Source: Vibrio lentus (GTDB lineage: Bacteria > Pseudomonadota > Gammaproteobacteria > Enterobacterales > Vibrionaceae). From it: a stretch of DNA of 64,000 nucleotides. The translations under genes and the position numbers were made by a program. The stretch is taken from NCBI RefSeq assembly GCF_002875945.1, contig NZ_MCZK01000102.1:1-64000 (forward strand), written 5' to 3'. Positions within the stretch are counted from its first letter, which is position 1. Every line of letters starts with the position of its first letter. The notes beneath the pieces were generated by a model. It had not been told where the DNA came from, did not search any database, and was given only the letters and a program-made list of their open reading frames with translations. Positions 1-7,349 of this stretch are shown here, one piece after another.

Positions 1-2
1 AT

Positions 3-254
3 CTAAGCGGAGAAGAGCCGAATCTCTAACCCTGCGAAGGTTGAGCTTTCGATAATCACCATTGCCCAGAATACGCCCGTCATGTTGGTCAGTAAGCTAC
101 CCGCTAGTCCTTTAACACCGCCTGTTGGCGAAGCAAAATAACTGGTGCAACCTAGAAAACCTGCCCATGACAGTAAGCCGAAAGAGATAGCTATCCATCC
201 CCATAGACCTGACAAAATACCTGTTGTTAATGAAATCGCGACTAATGTACTCAT
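3..254 (-). CDS. DUF1097 (YcdZ-like) membrane protein, short
   Basis: The 83-residue product opens with two hydrophobic segments and the motif GxLSGLWGW, followed by SWAGFLGCTSYFASP. This closely resembles the N-terminal half of E. coli YcdZ and other DUF1097 inner-membrane proteins, which are usually about 160 residues. Similarity stops after GLEI; the frame then reads RLFSA and meets TAG at positions 3-5. The gene is therefore about half the family length, by frameshift, early stop or real divergence. The missing half would lie outside the window, so the cause cannot be decided here. Function of the family is unknown. Confidence 0.6.
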   Translation of the reverse strand: MSTLVAISLTTGILSGLWGWIAISFGLLSWAGFLGCTSYFASPTGGVKGLAGSLLTNMTGVFWAMVIIESSTFAGLEIRLFSA

Positions 255-458
255 ACTATTTCTAAAGCCTAATTACGCAATTCATCGCAACCGGATTTAG
301 CCTCACTTAAAATCAAGTAAGCATATTATGGGAAGATCGCCTTCTTTTAGCCGATCACGATCACATTAATAATGTACGCGAATGTGCATTTATCACCAGA
401 TAGAGACCGGAATCGCTTATTCAACATAATTGGTTATTAGTATTTTATCAAATCTACC

Positions 459-1364
459 TTACAGAACCGACGGTTTCCCTTTCATCATGCGCTTACCTTC
501 TCGCTTAATACACTCAGCAAGCGGGTTTTCTGCCATGTCAGCACGCCAGATAAACGAAAGCGTACGTTCCATTTCAAGCTCAGGAACATTCAAGGTAACG
601 AGTTGCCCTGATTCAACAAACTGTTCGACATCGAGATAAGGTAGACACGTTAAATATGGGCCGTTTGCAACCAAACTTCTTAAAACAGGAACGTGTTCAT
701 ACTCTCGCCAAACATCAAGATCACCAATTAAATGATGAATAGAGCTATCAAAAACTTTGCGAGTACCCGAGCCATGTTCGCGTAATACCCACTTCGCTTG
801 CTCTAACTGCGCCAAACTCACTCTTTCACGCTTCGCAAACGGGTGATGAGCAGATGCAACCACCGTTAAATGGTCAGTACACCACACTTCTTGATGAACG
901 CGACTGTCGTCACAACGGCCTTCGATAACACCCAAGTCATATTTATAATCTAATACGCCATCAATGACTGCATCAGTACTTTGCACGCCAAGCGAGATTC
1001 GCATCTCAGGAAAGTCGTTATCAATAATACTGATGAGGTCTGGAACCAAGTGTTCTGCTGGGGTTTGGCTAGCACCGAGTTTGAGCTCTCCACTCAATAA
1101 ATGCTGCTCGTAGAAACCCATCTCAATTTGCTGCGCATCTTGCAGTAAACGCTTTGCTTTCGGCCTTAGCCACATGCCCCAATGAGTGAGGGCCATTTGC
1201 TTGCCCTGCCTCTCAAACAAAGGCCTGCCGAGCATTTTTTCCAACTGTGCAAGAGACATACTTGTCGCTGACTGAGTCAACGCCAACTTGTCTGCTGCCT
1301 GACTAACACTCCCGGAATCTGCCACTGCATCAAATACCGCGAGTTGCTTTAATGAATAACGCAA
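459..1364 (-). CDS. LysR-family transcriptional regulator
   Basis: This 301-residue protein has an N-terminal winged helix-turn-helix (about residues 3-62, with SGSVSQAADKLALTQSATSMSLAQLE split across the recognition helix) and a C-terminal LysR substrate-binding domain (about 90-295). The N-terminus resembles YeiE/CysL-type regulators. It is transcribed away from the formate-channel gene that starts 274 bases away, so it may control that gene and itself; this is inference from the divergent layout. A 15-bp palindrome in the shared promoter region (1462-1476) is a possible binding site. The inducer is unknown. Confidence 0.88.
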   Translation of the reverse strand: MRYSLKQLAVFDAVADSGSVSQAADKLALTQSATSMSLAQLEKMLGRPLFERQGKQMALTHWGMWLRPKAKRLLQDAQQIEMGFYEQHLLSGELKLGASQTPAEHLVPDLISIIDNDFPEMRISLGVQSTDAVIDGVLDYKYDLGVIEGRCDDSRVHQEVWCTDHLTVVASAHHPFAKRERVSLAQLEQAKWVLREHGSGTRKVFDSSIHHLIGDLDVWREYEHVPVLRSLVANGPYLTCLPYLDVEQFVESGQLVTLNVPELEMERTLSFIWRADMAENPLAECIKREGKRMMKGKPSVL

Positions 1365-1461
1365 AATTCATCCTTAATTCTTTTAATAACTTATGTCCTG
1401 CTGCTCGTTTTTTATTAAGCCGATGAGCAATTAATTTCATTCTACGCGTAACCAAATCTAT

Positions 1462-1476
1462 ATCAATAATTTTGAT
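1462..1476. promoter_or_regulatory. Candidate LysR operator palindrome
   Basis: ATCAA and TTGAT half-sites are separated by five bases in the region between the divergent LysR and formate-channel genes. The size and symmetry fit a LysR-type T-N11-A site. AT-rich palindromes also occur by chance, so this is only a candidate. Confidence 0.3.
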
Positions 1477-1638
1477 GTGGTTTCTAAAAATTATCAATTT
1501 TACCTCTACCCCTCAACCCCCTAATCTGGAATGGCAGGACACAAACGAGCCCTGCAAAACATTACTGATTAACCATTACGGATTAACCAAGTCATTAACA
1601 CTAGGAATTACACATGACGGATTGTTCAAGGGGGGGAT

Positions 1639-3090
1639 ATGGCAACCAGCACTTCTGAAAATCAGCAACTGTTCTCGCCAACAGAAATGATGGCGGAAGC
1701 CGAGAAGTTTGCATTAAGCAAAGCAAATAAAACCAGCAGCATGACATTGAGTTTGGCAATCATGGCTGGTGCATTCATCGGGCTTGCTTTTTTATTCTAC
1801 ATCACGGTAACCACAGGTAGCGCTGATGCTGGATGGGGATTGAGTCGCTTAGCCGGTGGCCTTGCATTCAGCATGGGGTTAATCCTGATTGTGATTTGCG
1901 GCGGCGAGCTGTTTACTAGTTCTGTGTTATCAAGCATCTCATGGGCTAACAAGCAGATCACCTTCACCAAGATGCTGTCAATCTGGGGCAAGGTTTACGT
2001 CGGCAACTTCATTGGTGCCATGTTCCTTTTAGCTTTGGTAAGCGCAGCAGGTTTATATCAATTAGATGGTGGCCAATGGGGTTTAAACGCTCTGAACATT
2101 GCACAGCACAAGCTACACCACAGCCCTGTTCAAGCATTTGCTTTGGGTGTGCTTTGTAACTTATTGGTGTGTTTAGCAATTTGGTTAACGTTCAGCTCTG
2201 CTAACGCCATGACTAAAGCAATGATGACCGTGTTACCCGTTGCAATGTTCGTTAGCTCAGGCTTTGAACACTGTGTGGCGAATATGTTCATGGTCCCACT
2301 AGGCATCACGATTCAGGCATTCGCACCAGAGAGTTTTTGGATGCAAATTGGCGCGACACCAGCCCAGTACGCAGACCTAAACATCATGAAATTTGTCACC
2401 GCAAACTTAATACCAGTGACAATCGGCAACATCGTAGGTGGTTCGGTATTGGTCGGCTTAGCCAATTGGAGCATCTACCGTCGTCCACAACTTAAAGCAG
2501 CAAAAATTACCGCTATTACACAAACAACAGAAATTACGTCAGTTAAGGAAATCACTATGAACACAGCAACTACTATCAAGCAAATCATGAACACCCAACC
2601 AATTACACTTAGCGTAGAAATGCCTACATCTGTTGCGATTGATTCACTTTTAGACGCTCAACTTGTTAGCGCTCCTGTTTGCGATGTTGAAGGCCGCTTA
2701 GTAGGTATCTTCTCTGTTCATGACGTAATGGTTGATCTTTGGTGCCAAGACTACATTCCGACTAAAGGCCAGAAAGTGGTAGACCTAATGAGCCGTGACG
2801 TAGTCGCTATCTCTGCTAGCGATAAGTTGGTCGATGTTGCTGAGTTCCTATGTATCGACAAAGAGCAACTTTACCCTACGACAAGCATGGGCTACGCCAC
2901 TCGCCTGACTTCTCTTTCTCTAGAAGAGCGTGCAAAAGCGATGAAAGTAAGTCAGCCACATATGCTTCCCGTACTAGAAAACGGCGTAATGGTCGGTGTG
3001 TTGACTCGTACAGAGGTGATGCAAGCGCTACGCCCTATTTACGGTGACCGCCTAAACGTGGTTCCACAAGCTGAACTAGAAACAGCTTAA
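1639..3090 (+). CDS. focA: FocA-type formate/nitrite channel fused to CBS domains
   Basis: The 483-residue product has an N-terminal formate/nitrite transporter domain (about residues 15-285, six membrane segments, with GGELFTSS and a typical final GNIVGG segment). It moves formate or related small anions across the inner membrane. Residues about 307-475 form a pair of CBS domains, starting near TIKQIMNTQPITL, that usually bind adenine nucleotides. FocA family members are usually about 280 residues without CBS domains. A well-spaced internal ribosome-binding site precedes Met307, so a separate CBS protein may also be made. The start at 1639 follows a G-rich Shine-Dalgarno sequence. Confidence 0.88.
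   Translation: MATSTSENQQLFSPTEMMAEAEKFALSKANKTSSMTLSLAIMAGAFIGLAFLFYITVTTGSADAGWGLSRLAGGLAFSMGLILIVICGGELFTSSVLSSISWANKQITFTKMLSIWGKVYVGNFIGAMFLLALVSAAGLYQLDGGQWGLNALNIAQHKLHHSPVQAFALGVLCNLLVCLAIWLTFSSANAMTKAMMTVLPVAMFVSSGFEHCVANMFMVPLGITIQAFAPESFWMQIGATPAQYADLNIMKFVTANLIPVTIGNIVGGSVLVGLANWSIYRRPQLKAAKITAITQTTEITSVKEITMNTATTIKQIMNTQPITLSVEMPTSVAIDSLLDAQLVSAPVCDVEGRLVGIFSVHDVMVDLWCQDYIPTKGQKVVDLMSRDVVAISASDKLVDVAEFLCIDKEQLYPTTSMGYATRLTSLSLEERAKAMKVSQPHMLPVLENGVMVGVLTRTEVMQALRPIYGDRLNVVPQAELETA
2545..2559 (+). promoter_or_regulatory. Internal ribosome-binding site and in-frame ATG in focA-CBS
   Basis: AAGGAA (2545-2550) lies six bases before an in-frame ATG (2557) at the junction of the channel and CBS domains. 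Translation from here would give a free CBS protein of about 177 residues. The spacing is ideal, and the preceding residues are a low-complexity Thr/Ile/Lys linker. Whether it is used is unknown. Confidence 0.5.
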
Positions 3091-3394
3091 CTAAGAGGGA
3101 TGAGCTAACGAATACTAACTTAACTAAAACAAGGCTGGATGATTAGGGATTAGTCGTTCACTTAAAGAAATCAGTCATGGCAACGTTGACTGGCTAGAAG
3201 TAAATGGTGGCTTAAAACGTAGTAAAAGGTTTGACACAAAACAAACCTAAACGCGTTGCCATTTACTTCAATAAAAAAGGCGCAAAGTGAATACTTTGCG
3301 CCTTTCTCTATTTCTAGCTGTTGCTTTCTAGGTATATATTCAACTTTTGATCTTACATAAAAGATTGATACCAGCCAGCAATCATCAAGTTAGA
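3091..3394. other. Structured convergent 3' region of focA and yceI
   Basis: No gene is seen in this stretch. It holds an 11-bp inverted repeat (arms 3197-3207 and 3259-3269, GAAGTAAATGG and its complement) with a smaller AGGTTT/AAACCT repeat nested inside, then a bidirectional terminator. The nested pairing suggests a folded 3' untranslated region, or possibly a 3'-derived small RNA. Confidence 0.4.
3273..3306. terminator. Bidirectional terminator between focA and yceI
   Basis: A 12-bp stem (AAGGCGCAAAGT with its complement) closes a four-base loop. A-runs lie on the left and T-rich sequence on the right, which fits termination of both convergent genes. Confidence 0.8.
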
Positions 3395-3964
3395 TTACTT
3401 CTTTACACCTTCAACGTGCAGATCCATATCTACATAGCTTGAAGCGCCCATTACTGGAATGTTGAAGTCAGCAAGTTCTAGACGAGTTGTACCAACGAAA
3501 CCAGCACGCTCACCGCCCCATGGGTCTTGACCAGCACCGATGAATTCAGCTTCGATAACGATAGGCTTAGTGACACCGTGAAGTTTAAGGTCGCCCATTA
3601 CTTCAAGTTTGCCTTCGCCTTTATCAACCACTTTTGTGCTGTTGAATGTTGCGTCTGAGAATTTGCTTGTATCAATGAAGTCAGAGCTACGGATATGCTT
3701 ATCACGTTCTGCGTGGTTTGAATCAAGGCTTGTTGTATCAATCGTTACGTTCACTTTTGAAGCTTCAACGTTGCTCTCATCAAATGAGAAATCACCTGAG
3801 AATGTGTTAAAACGACCTTGGATAAAGCTGTAACCTAGGTGGCTAACTTTAAAGTTAACTGAAGCATGCGCACCTTTTGTATCAATCACGTAATCAGCGG
3901 CGTTCGCAGCGAAAGGCATTGCCATAGCAAATGCTAATCCTGTAGCGATAATTGACTTTTTCAT
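3395..3964 (-). CDS. yceI: YceI-family periplasmic protein
   Basis: The 189-residue protein starts at Met 3964, which has AGGAG upstream and opens a clear signal peptide (MKKSIIATGLAFAMAMPFAANA). The mature part matches YceI, with YVIDTKGAHASVNFKVSHLGYS and a later DLKLHGVTKPI motif. YceI proteins are secreted lipocalin-like beta-barrels that bind polyisoprenoids. Its start overlaps the stop of the cytochrome b561 gene in an ATGA, so the two are translationally coupled, as is common for this pair. An in-frame upstream extension would give a longer N-terminus without a signal sequence and is unlikely. Confidence 0.92.
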   Translation of the reverse strand: MKKSIIATGLAFAMAMPFAANAADYVIDTKGAHASVNFKVSHLGYSFIQGRFNTFSGDFSFDESNVEASKVNVTIDTTSLDSNHAERDKHIRSSDFIDTSKFSDATFNSTKVVDKGEGKLEVMGDLKLHGVTKPIVIEAEFIGAGQDPWGGERAGFVGTTRLELADFNIPVMGASSYVDMDLHVEGVKK

Positions 3965-4500
3965 TTTGAAGCTCCTATCATTTTTCGTAGCGTATCGTCT
4001 TTGTCGATAACGTGGTGTTTTATCGCCGCTAAGGCGTGCACTGATGCCAGAATGATCAGTACCCATGCAGCATAGTAGTGAACCGTACCTGCGAGATCAG
4101 ATTGGTTTGCAAACAGTTCACCCATACTTGGTACAGTGAACCAATTGAAGACCTCGATCCCGCGGCCATCTGATGTCGAAATCAAATAACCTGAAATAAA
4201 TAAAACTGCTAAGTTAATGTACATAAAGCCGTGAGCGATCTTCGCTGCTGCAACTTCATAGCTTTTACCTTCCACCTTAGGTGACGCGGTAACTAGTTTC
4301 CAAAGCAAGCGGATTACGGTAACGGCAGCCAAAAGAATGCCTACCGAACGGTGGTAGTCTGGCGCTGTTTTGTACCACTCGCTGTAGTATGAAAGATCAA
4401 CCATCCACAGGCCTACACCAAACAAGCCAAAAATAGCGAGTGCTGAAATCCAATGCATCGCTCTTGCTAAAGGGTTGTAATTTCTAACGTTGTTGTCCAT
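3961..4500 (-). CDS. Cytochrome b561 family membrane protein
   Basis: The 179-residue protein has four hydrophobic helices and the haem-ligand pattern of prokaryotic cytochrome b561: His near residue 16 (RAMHWISA), DYHRSVG, AHGFMY and VHYYAAW/VHALAAIKHH. It probably passes electrons in the inner membrane. It is the first gene of a two-gene unit with yceI, overlapping it by four bases. In E. coli the equivalent pair is yceJ-yceI, so this is a YceJ-like protein. The electron donor and acceptor are not known. Confidence 0.9.
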   Translation of the reverse strand: MDNNVRNYNPLARAMHWISALAIFGLFGVGLWMVDLSYYSEWYKTAPDYHRSVGILLAAVTVIRLLWKLVTASPKVEGKSYEVAAAKIAHGFMYINLAVLFISGYLISTSDGRGIEVFNWFTVPSMGELFANQSDLAGTVHYYAAWVLIILASVHALAAIKHHVIDKDDTLRKMIGASK

Positions 4501-4653
4501 GCATCTCTTCCGAATGTTAACGAGTAGTGTAGTTTCGAAAAGCGTACCCTACACCAAGTTTGTGTAACATATTATTTACCAAGCTTTACATTGGTAACAT
4601 CATTTCAAATTAAACGAGTTATTCAAATTTTTTGAACAAGTTTGGGCTAAACG

Positions 4654-4899
4654 TTAGATTTCAACAATTTGTTCGATCTCATAGAGCTCATCTGAGATGT
4701 CTAACATTTTACGTTCCATCACTTTTTGAGCGTCTTCTATCCCCTTGTTGTAGTAAACCGCACCAAACTTTTTACTAATGAAGTCGACCAAGAATTCCGT
4801 GTCGAACTGACCAAGCTCCACATCGAGTTCATCTTGCAGATACTTCTGAAGCACATGGGTGAGCTCCGACTTTTGTTTCGAATCTAATTGAATGGTCAT
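4654..4899 (-). CDS. DUF2164 protein
   Basis: An 81-residue acidic protein of the DUF2164 family, with VDFISKKFGAVYYNKGIEDA in the centre. Its function is not known. I chose the ATG at 4899 because GGAAA sits eight bases upstream; a TTG four codons earlier is possible but would absorb that Shine-Dalgarno sequence. The C-terminal segment is rich in acidic residues. It stands alone, 153 bases downstream of the cytochrome b561 promoter region. Confidence 0.75.
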   Translation of the reverse strand: MTIQLDSKQKSELTHVLQKYLQDELDVELGQFDTEFLVDFISKKFGAVYYNKGIEDAQKVMERKMLDISDELYEIEQIVEI

Positions 4900-5189
4900 G
4901 ACTATTTCCAAATAAAGTGTAAGTAGTTCGATCGTGATTAGCTGACTAAACTATAATCTAGCTAACTCATCGTAACTTTGTTCACTAGTTGTCGTTTTCC
5001 TAACTAGCTATAATTCCTCATAATTTAGAATACAGACCAGTGAAGTGCCAGTGCTATCCATAAAATCGCTCGGCAATCGCTAATTTTGATAGAGGGATCA
5101 AGAACTCGCACTTTGGCGATAGGTAATGGCACCGCAATTACCGTACTATTGCCCATCAATAAGATAGTAACTGTGTATAAGGGACTTCA

Positions 5190-5825
5190 TTGTTATTAGA
5201 TCTCGTGATTAAAAGCGTCAATCAGTTTCAAGACGATTGCCTAAAGCTCTGCGAACGCCACTACCCTACGGTACACAATCAAGGAATCAGTGAGCATCAC
5301 ATCGGTAAGGCCTTTGCCCGACGTATGGAGCACACCTTCGTTAGCTTTAATCATGCAAGCAACATCAGCCCACTCGAAATGCTCTCCTCTGGTGAAAACC
5401 CTCGACACTTCCGAATCTCTTCTGAAATCGGCACCGTTTGGATGATCAGCCATCACATGGTGAGCGCAGGTAAAACTTGTCGTAAAAAGTTGATGCTAGA
5501 CATTCATAAGTGGCAACAAGAGTATGGATTTGCCATTCAACCCAATGACGTTTTGATCATTGTGTCTGACCATTGGATTACCCGAAGTAAAAACAGCGGC
5601 GAACTTTTGCATTGGTGGATGGGAGAGCTCCCAGATGAGATTACTGAATACAGCCAACAAGGTATCACGCTAAGAGAGAGTGATTCCCAATTCGCTACTG
5701 ATTTAAATAATAACTTTAGTATCAGCCCATGTTTTATTAAATTCGGTCACCCGTTAAAACGGTCAGGGAATCAACAGTTGGTTCGTAAATACCTGCAACT
5801 TTATGCGGTACTTCAATGGCAGTAA
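5190..5825 (+). CDS. Hypothetical protein, 211 residues
   Basis: I do not recognise this protein. It is soluble, with many His and Trp residues and no signal peptide or membrane segment. The predicted start is TTG at 5190, with AAGGGA six bases before it; the next in-frame GTG (codon 6) is the alternative. Codon use looks like the neighbours, which supports a real gene. It faces DUF2164 divergently across 290 bases, and there are no further functional clues. Confidence 0.6.
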   Translation: MLLDLVIKSVNQFQDDCLKLCERHYPTVHNQGISEHHIGKAFARRMEHTFVSFNHASNISPLEMLSSGENPRHFRISSEIGTVWMISHHMVSAGKTCRKKLMLDIHKWQQEYGFAIQPNDVLIIVSDHWITRSKNSGELLHWWMGELPDEITEYSQQGITLRESDSQFATDLNNNFSISPCFIKFGHPLKRSGNQQLVRKYLQLYAVLQWQ

Positions 5826-6344
5826 GAATACGGGTCAACTTTTTCATTCAATATTGAAAGTAAATTGTTAGACCTTCATCCCAATATTTTATAAAAGACA
5901 CTCATTCCCTGTTCATTAATTATTCGAACTTCCTGTTTTAATTATTAATAGCCGTTCGACTCACTGTCTCGATTTTGAGAGATAGATATCATTTCTATGT
6001 AACTCGCTTAGCCTCTCCATTTTGTAACTTTGACATTCCCCCACAATCTCAGCCTTTAACCCTACTTTTCTCTGGTGTATCAGCGTTCTAGCCTTATATT
6101 GGTTGGGGTTAATATGAGAGACGTTACTCAGCCATTAGATTCACAGCAATTATCAAACACAGTGAATGATAAGTAAATTTAATGGTTAATGTCATTTATC
6201 ATGCTGATTTTTCGTTAATTATATTTATTTAAATATTGACCCTGCAAATGAATTTTTATTAATTGACAATTTACTTACACCTGTCAATATTGTGACAGCC
6301 ATGACGTATATTCCGTCATTGAATAAACATCTTTATTAGCGACT
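5826..6344. other. AT-rich upstream region of the EAL gene
   Basis: No convincing gene is seen here. A 20-codon ORF (6114-6176) has a possible Shine-Dalgarno sequence but is too short to support. The last 100 bases hold a good promoter and two inverted repeats near the EAL gene. The long non-coding leader suggests complex regulation. Confidence 0.5.
6263..6319 (+). promoter_or_regulatory. EAL gene promoter with two palindromes
   Basis: TTGACA (6263-6268) and AATATT (6286-6291) are 17 bases apart. A CTGTCA-N6-TGACAG palindrome (6281-6298) covers the -10, and ATGACG-N7-CGTCAT follows (6301-6319). Both positions suit repressor binding or transcript folding. Confidence 0.5.
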
Positions 6345-7136
6345 ATGATTTTATCAGACAGAAGTGAATTTATTAGCTGTATATCTGTGGATGCCGATAT
6401 GCAGTTTATTGCGAAATACCAAGACCTAACACTTAGAAGCGTCTATCAACCTATATTTGACAGTTCGATGACTCAGATAGGCGTTGAGGCTTTAGTGCGT
6501 ATTTCGAATAGCAAAGGGGATATTGTTCGTCCTGATCACTTCTTCCATTCCGACGACACGTTGTGCAACGATAAGATCAATGTTGAAAGGCTGAGTCGCG
6601 CTATCCATATCCGTAACTTCGCACAATCGAATATTCGCCATTTACACCTTTTCCTAAACGTTCTTCCGAACGTTGGTGAGTTGTTTGCAGCAGAAAAAGT
6701 CAGTGACAGCCTGTTGGCTAAACGCCTTCATGAACTTAACCTTTCATGCGAACAAATCGTCATGGAGCTGGTAGAACTGAATGCAGAAAGTGAAGAACGC
6801 TTGAAAGATGCCGCTCACTCTCTTGCAGAAAACGGCTTTCAAATTGCTGTTGATGATTTCGGAACACAAGCGTCAACAGAACAGCGCGTTCGTCATATTA
6901 ATCCCCATATCATCAAGATAGATCGCTCTGTCATGTTGGATTTTGAACAAGGCGACACAAGTGAAATGGAGTTGGTTCTTAGCCTTGCTAATCAAATTGG
7001 TGCTAAGACCGTGATCGAAGGTATCGAAACCGAACAACAGCTCGCGGCAATGCAAAATTTAGGCTTCGATATGTATCAAGGCTATCACTTAGCGATGCCA
7101 AAGCCGATTGAGTTAGATCTCCGCCTCGCAATCTAG
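6345..7136 (+). CDS. Stand-alone EAL-domain c-di-GMP phosphodiesterase
   Basis: The 263-residue protein is almost only an EAL domain (about residues 30-255). The metal- and substrate-binding residues are present: E48 in GVEAL, N105 in FLNVLP, E141 in MELVE, D170-D171 in VDDFGT, K191 in KIDRS and E225 in EGIET. It should therefore cleave cyclic di-GMP to pGpG. There is no sensor domain or membrane segment, so control is probably transcriptional, consistent with the palindromes at its promoter. The start codon has only a weak Shine-Dalgarno sequence. No neighbouring diguanylate cyclase is linked to it. Confidence 0.88.
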   Translation: MILSDRSEFISCISVDADMQFIAKYQDLTLRSVYQPIFDSSMTQIGVEALVRISNSKGDIVRPDHFFHSDDTLCNDKINVERLSRAIHIRNFAQSNIRHLHLFLNVLPNVGELFAAEKVSDSLLAKRLHELNLSCEQIVMELVELNAESEERLKDAAHSLAENGFQIAVDDFGTQASTEQRVRHINPHIIKIDRSVMLDFEQGDTSEMELVLSLANQIGAKTVIEGIETEQQLAAMQNLGFDMYQGYHLAMPKPIELDLRLAI

Positions 7137-7143
7137 AACTGCC

Positions 7144-7176
7144 CTCTATTCTCTATTCTCTATTCTCTATTCTCTA
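7144..7176. repeat. 7-bp tandem repeat (CTCTATT), about 4.7 copies
   Basis: Four perfect CTCTATT units and a partial fifth lie just after the EAL stop codon and before its terminator. It is outside any reading frame, so copy changes would not shift a protein. Confidence 0.9.
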
Positions 7177-7178
7177 GG

Positions 7179-7209
7179 AAGCCGCTTTACCATTGGTTAG
7201 CGGCTTTTT
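7179..7209 (+). terminator. Terminator of the EAL gene
   Basis: AAGCCGCT pairs with AGCGGCTT across a 12-base loop and is followed by a T run. Confidence 0.75.
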
Positions 7210-7289
7210 AATACCTATCTCTTTCTTAACGCAACGCTCGCTGACGCTATAGTCACTTAGCACGATCTTGTATCGCCAAATCACACCCA

Positions 7290-7319
7290 TAAAAAAGCCC
7301 AGTCAAAATTGACTGGGCT
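7290..7319 (-). terminator. Terminator of the RND operon
   Basis: AGCCCAGTCAA pairs with TTGACTGGGCT around a two-base loop. On the minus strand it is followed by six U residues, 31 bases after the RND stop codon. Confidence 0.85.
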
Positions 7320-7349
7320 GGCTTAAAAGAATCTGTTTTATATCATTCC

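Noticed and set aside
1472..1690. 72-codon ORF across the focA start
   Set aside because: It overlaps the focA start in another frame and lies on regulatory DNA; no family or codon support.
6114..6176. 20-codon ORF before the EAL gene
   Set aside because: It has a possible Shine-Dalgarno sequence but is too short, with no signal peptide, leader-codon pattern or other support.
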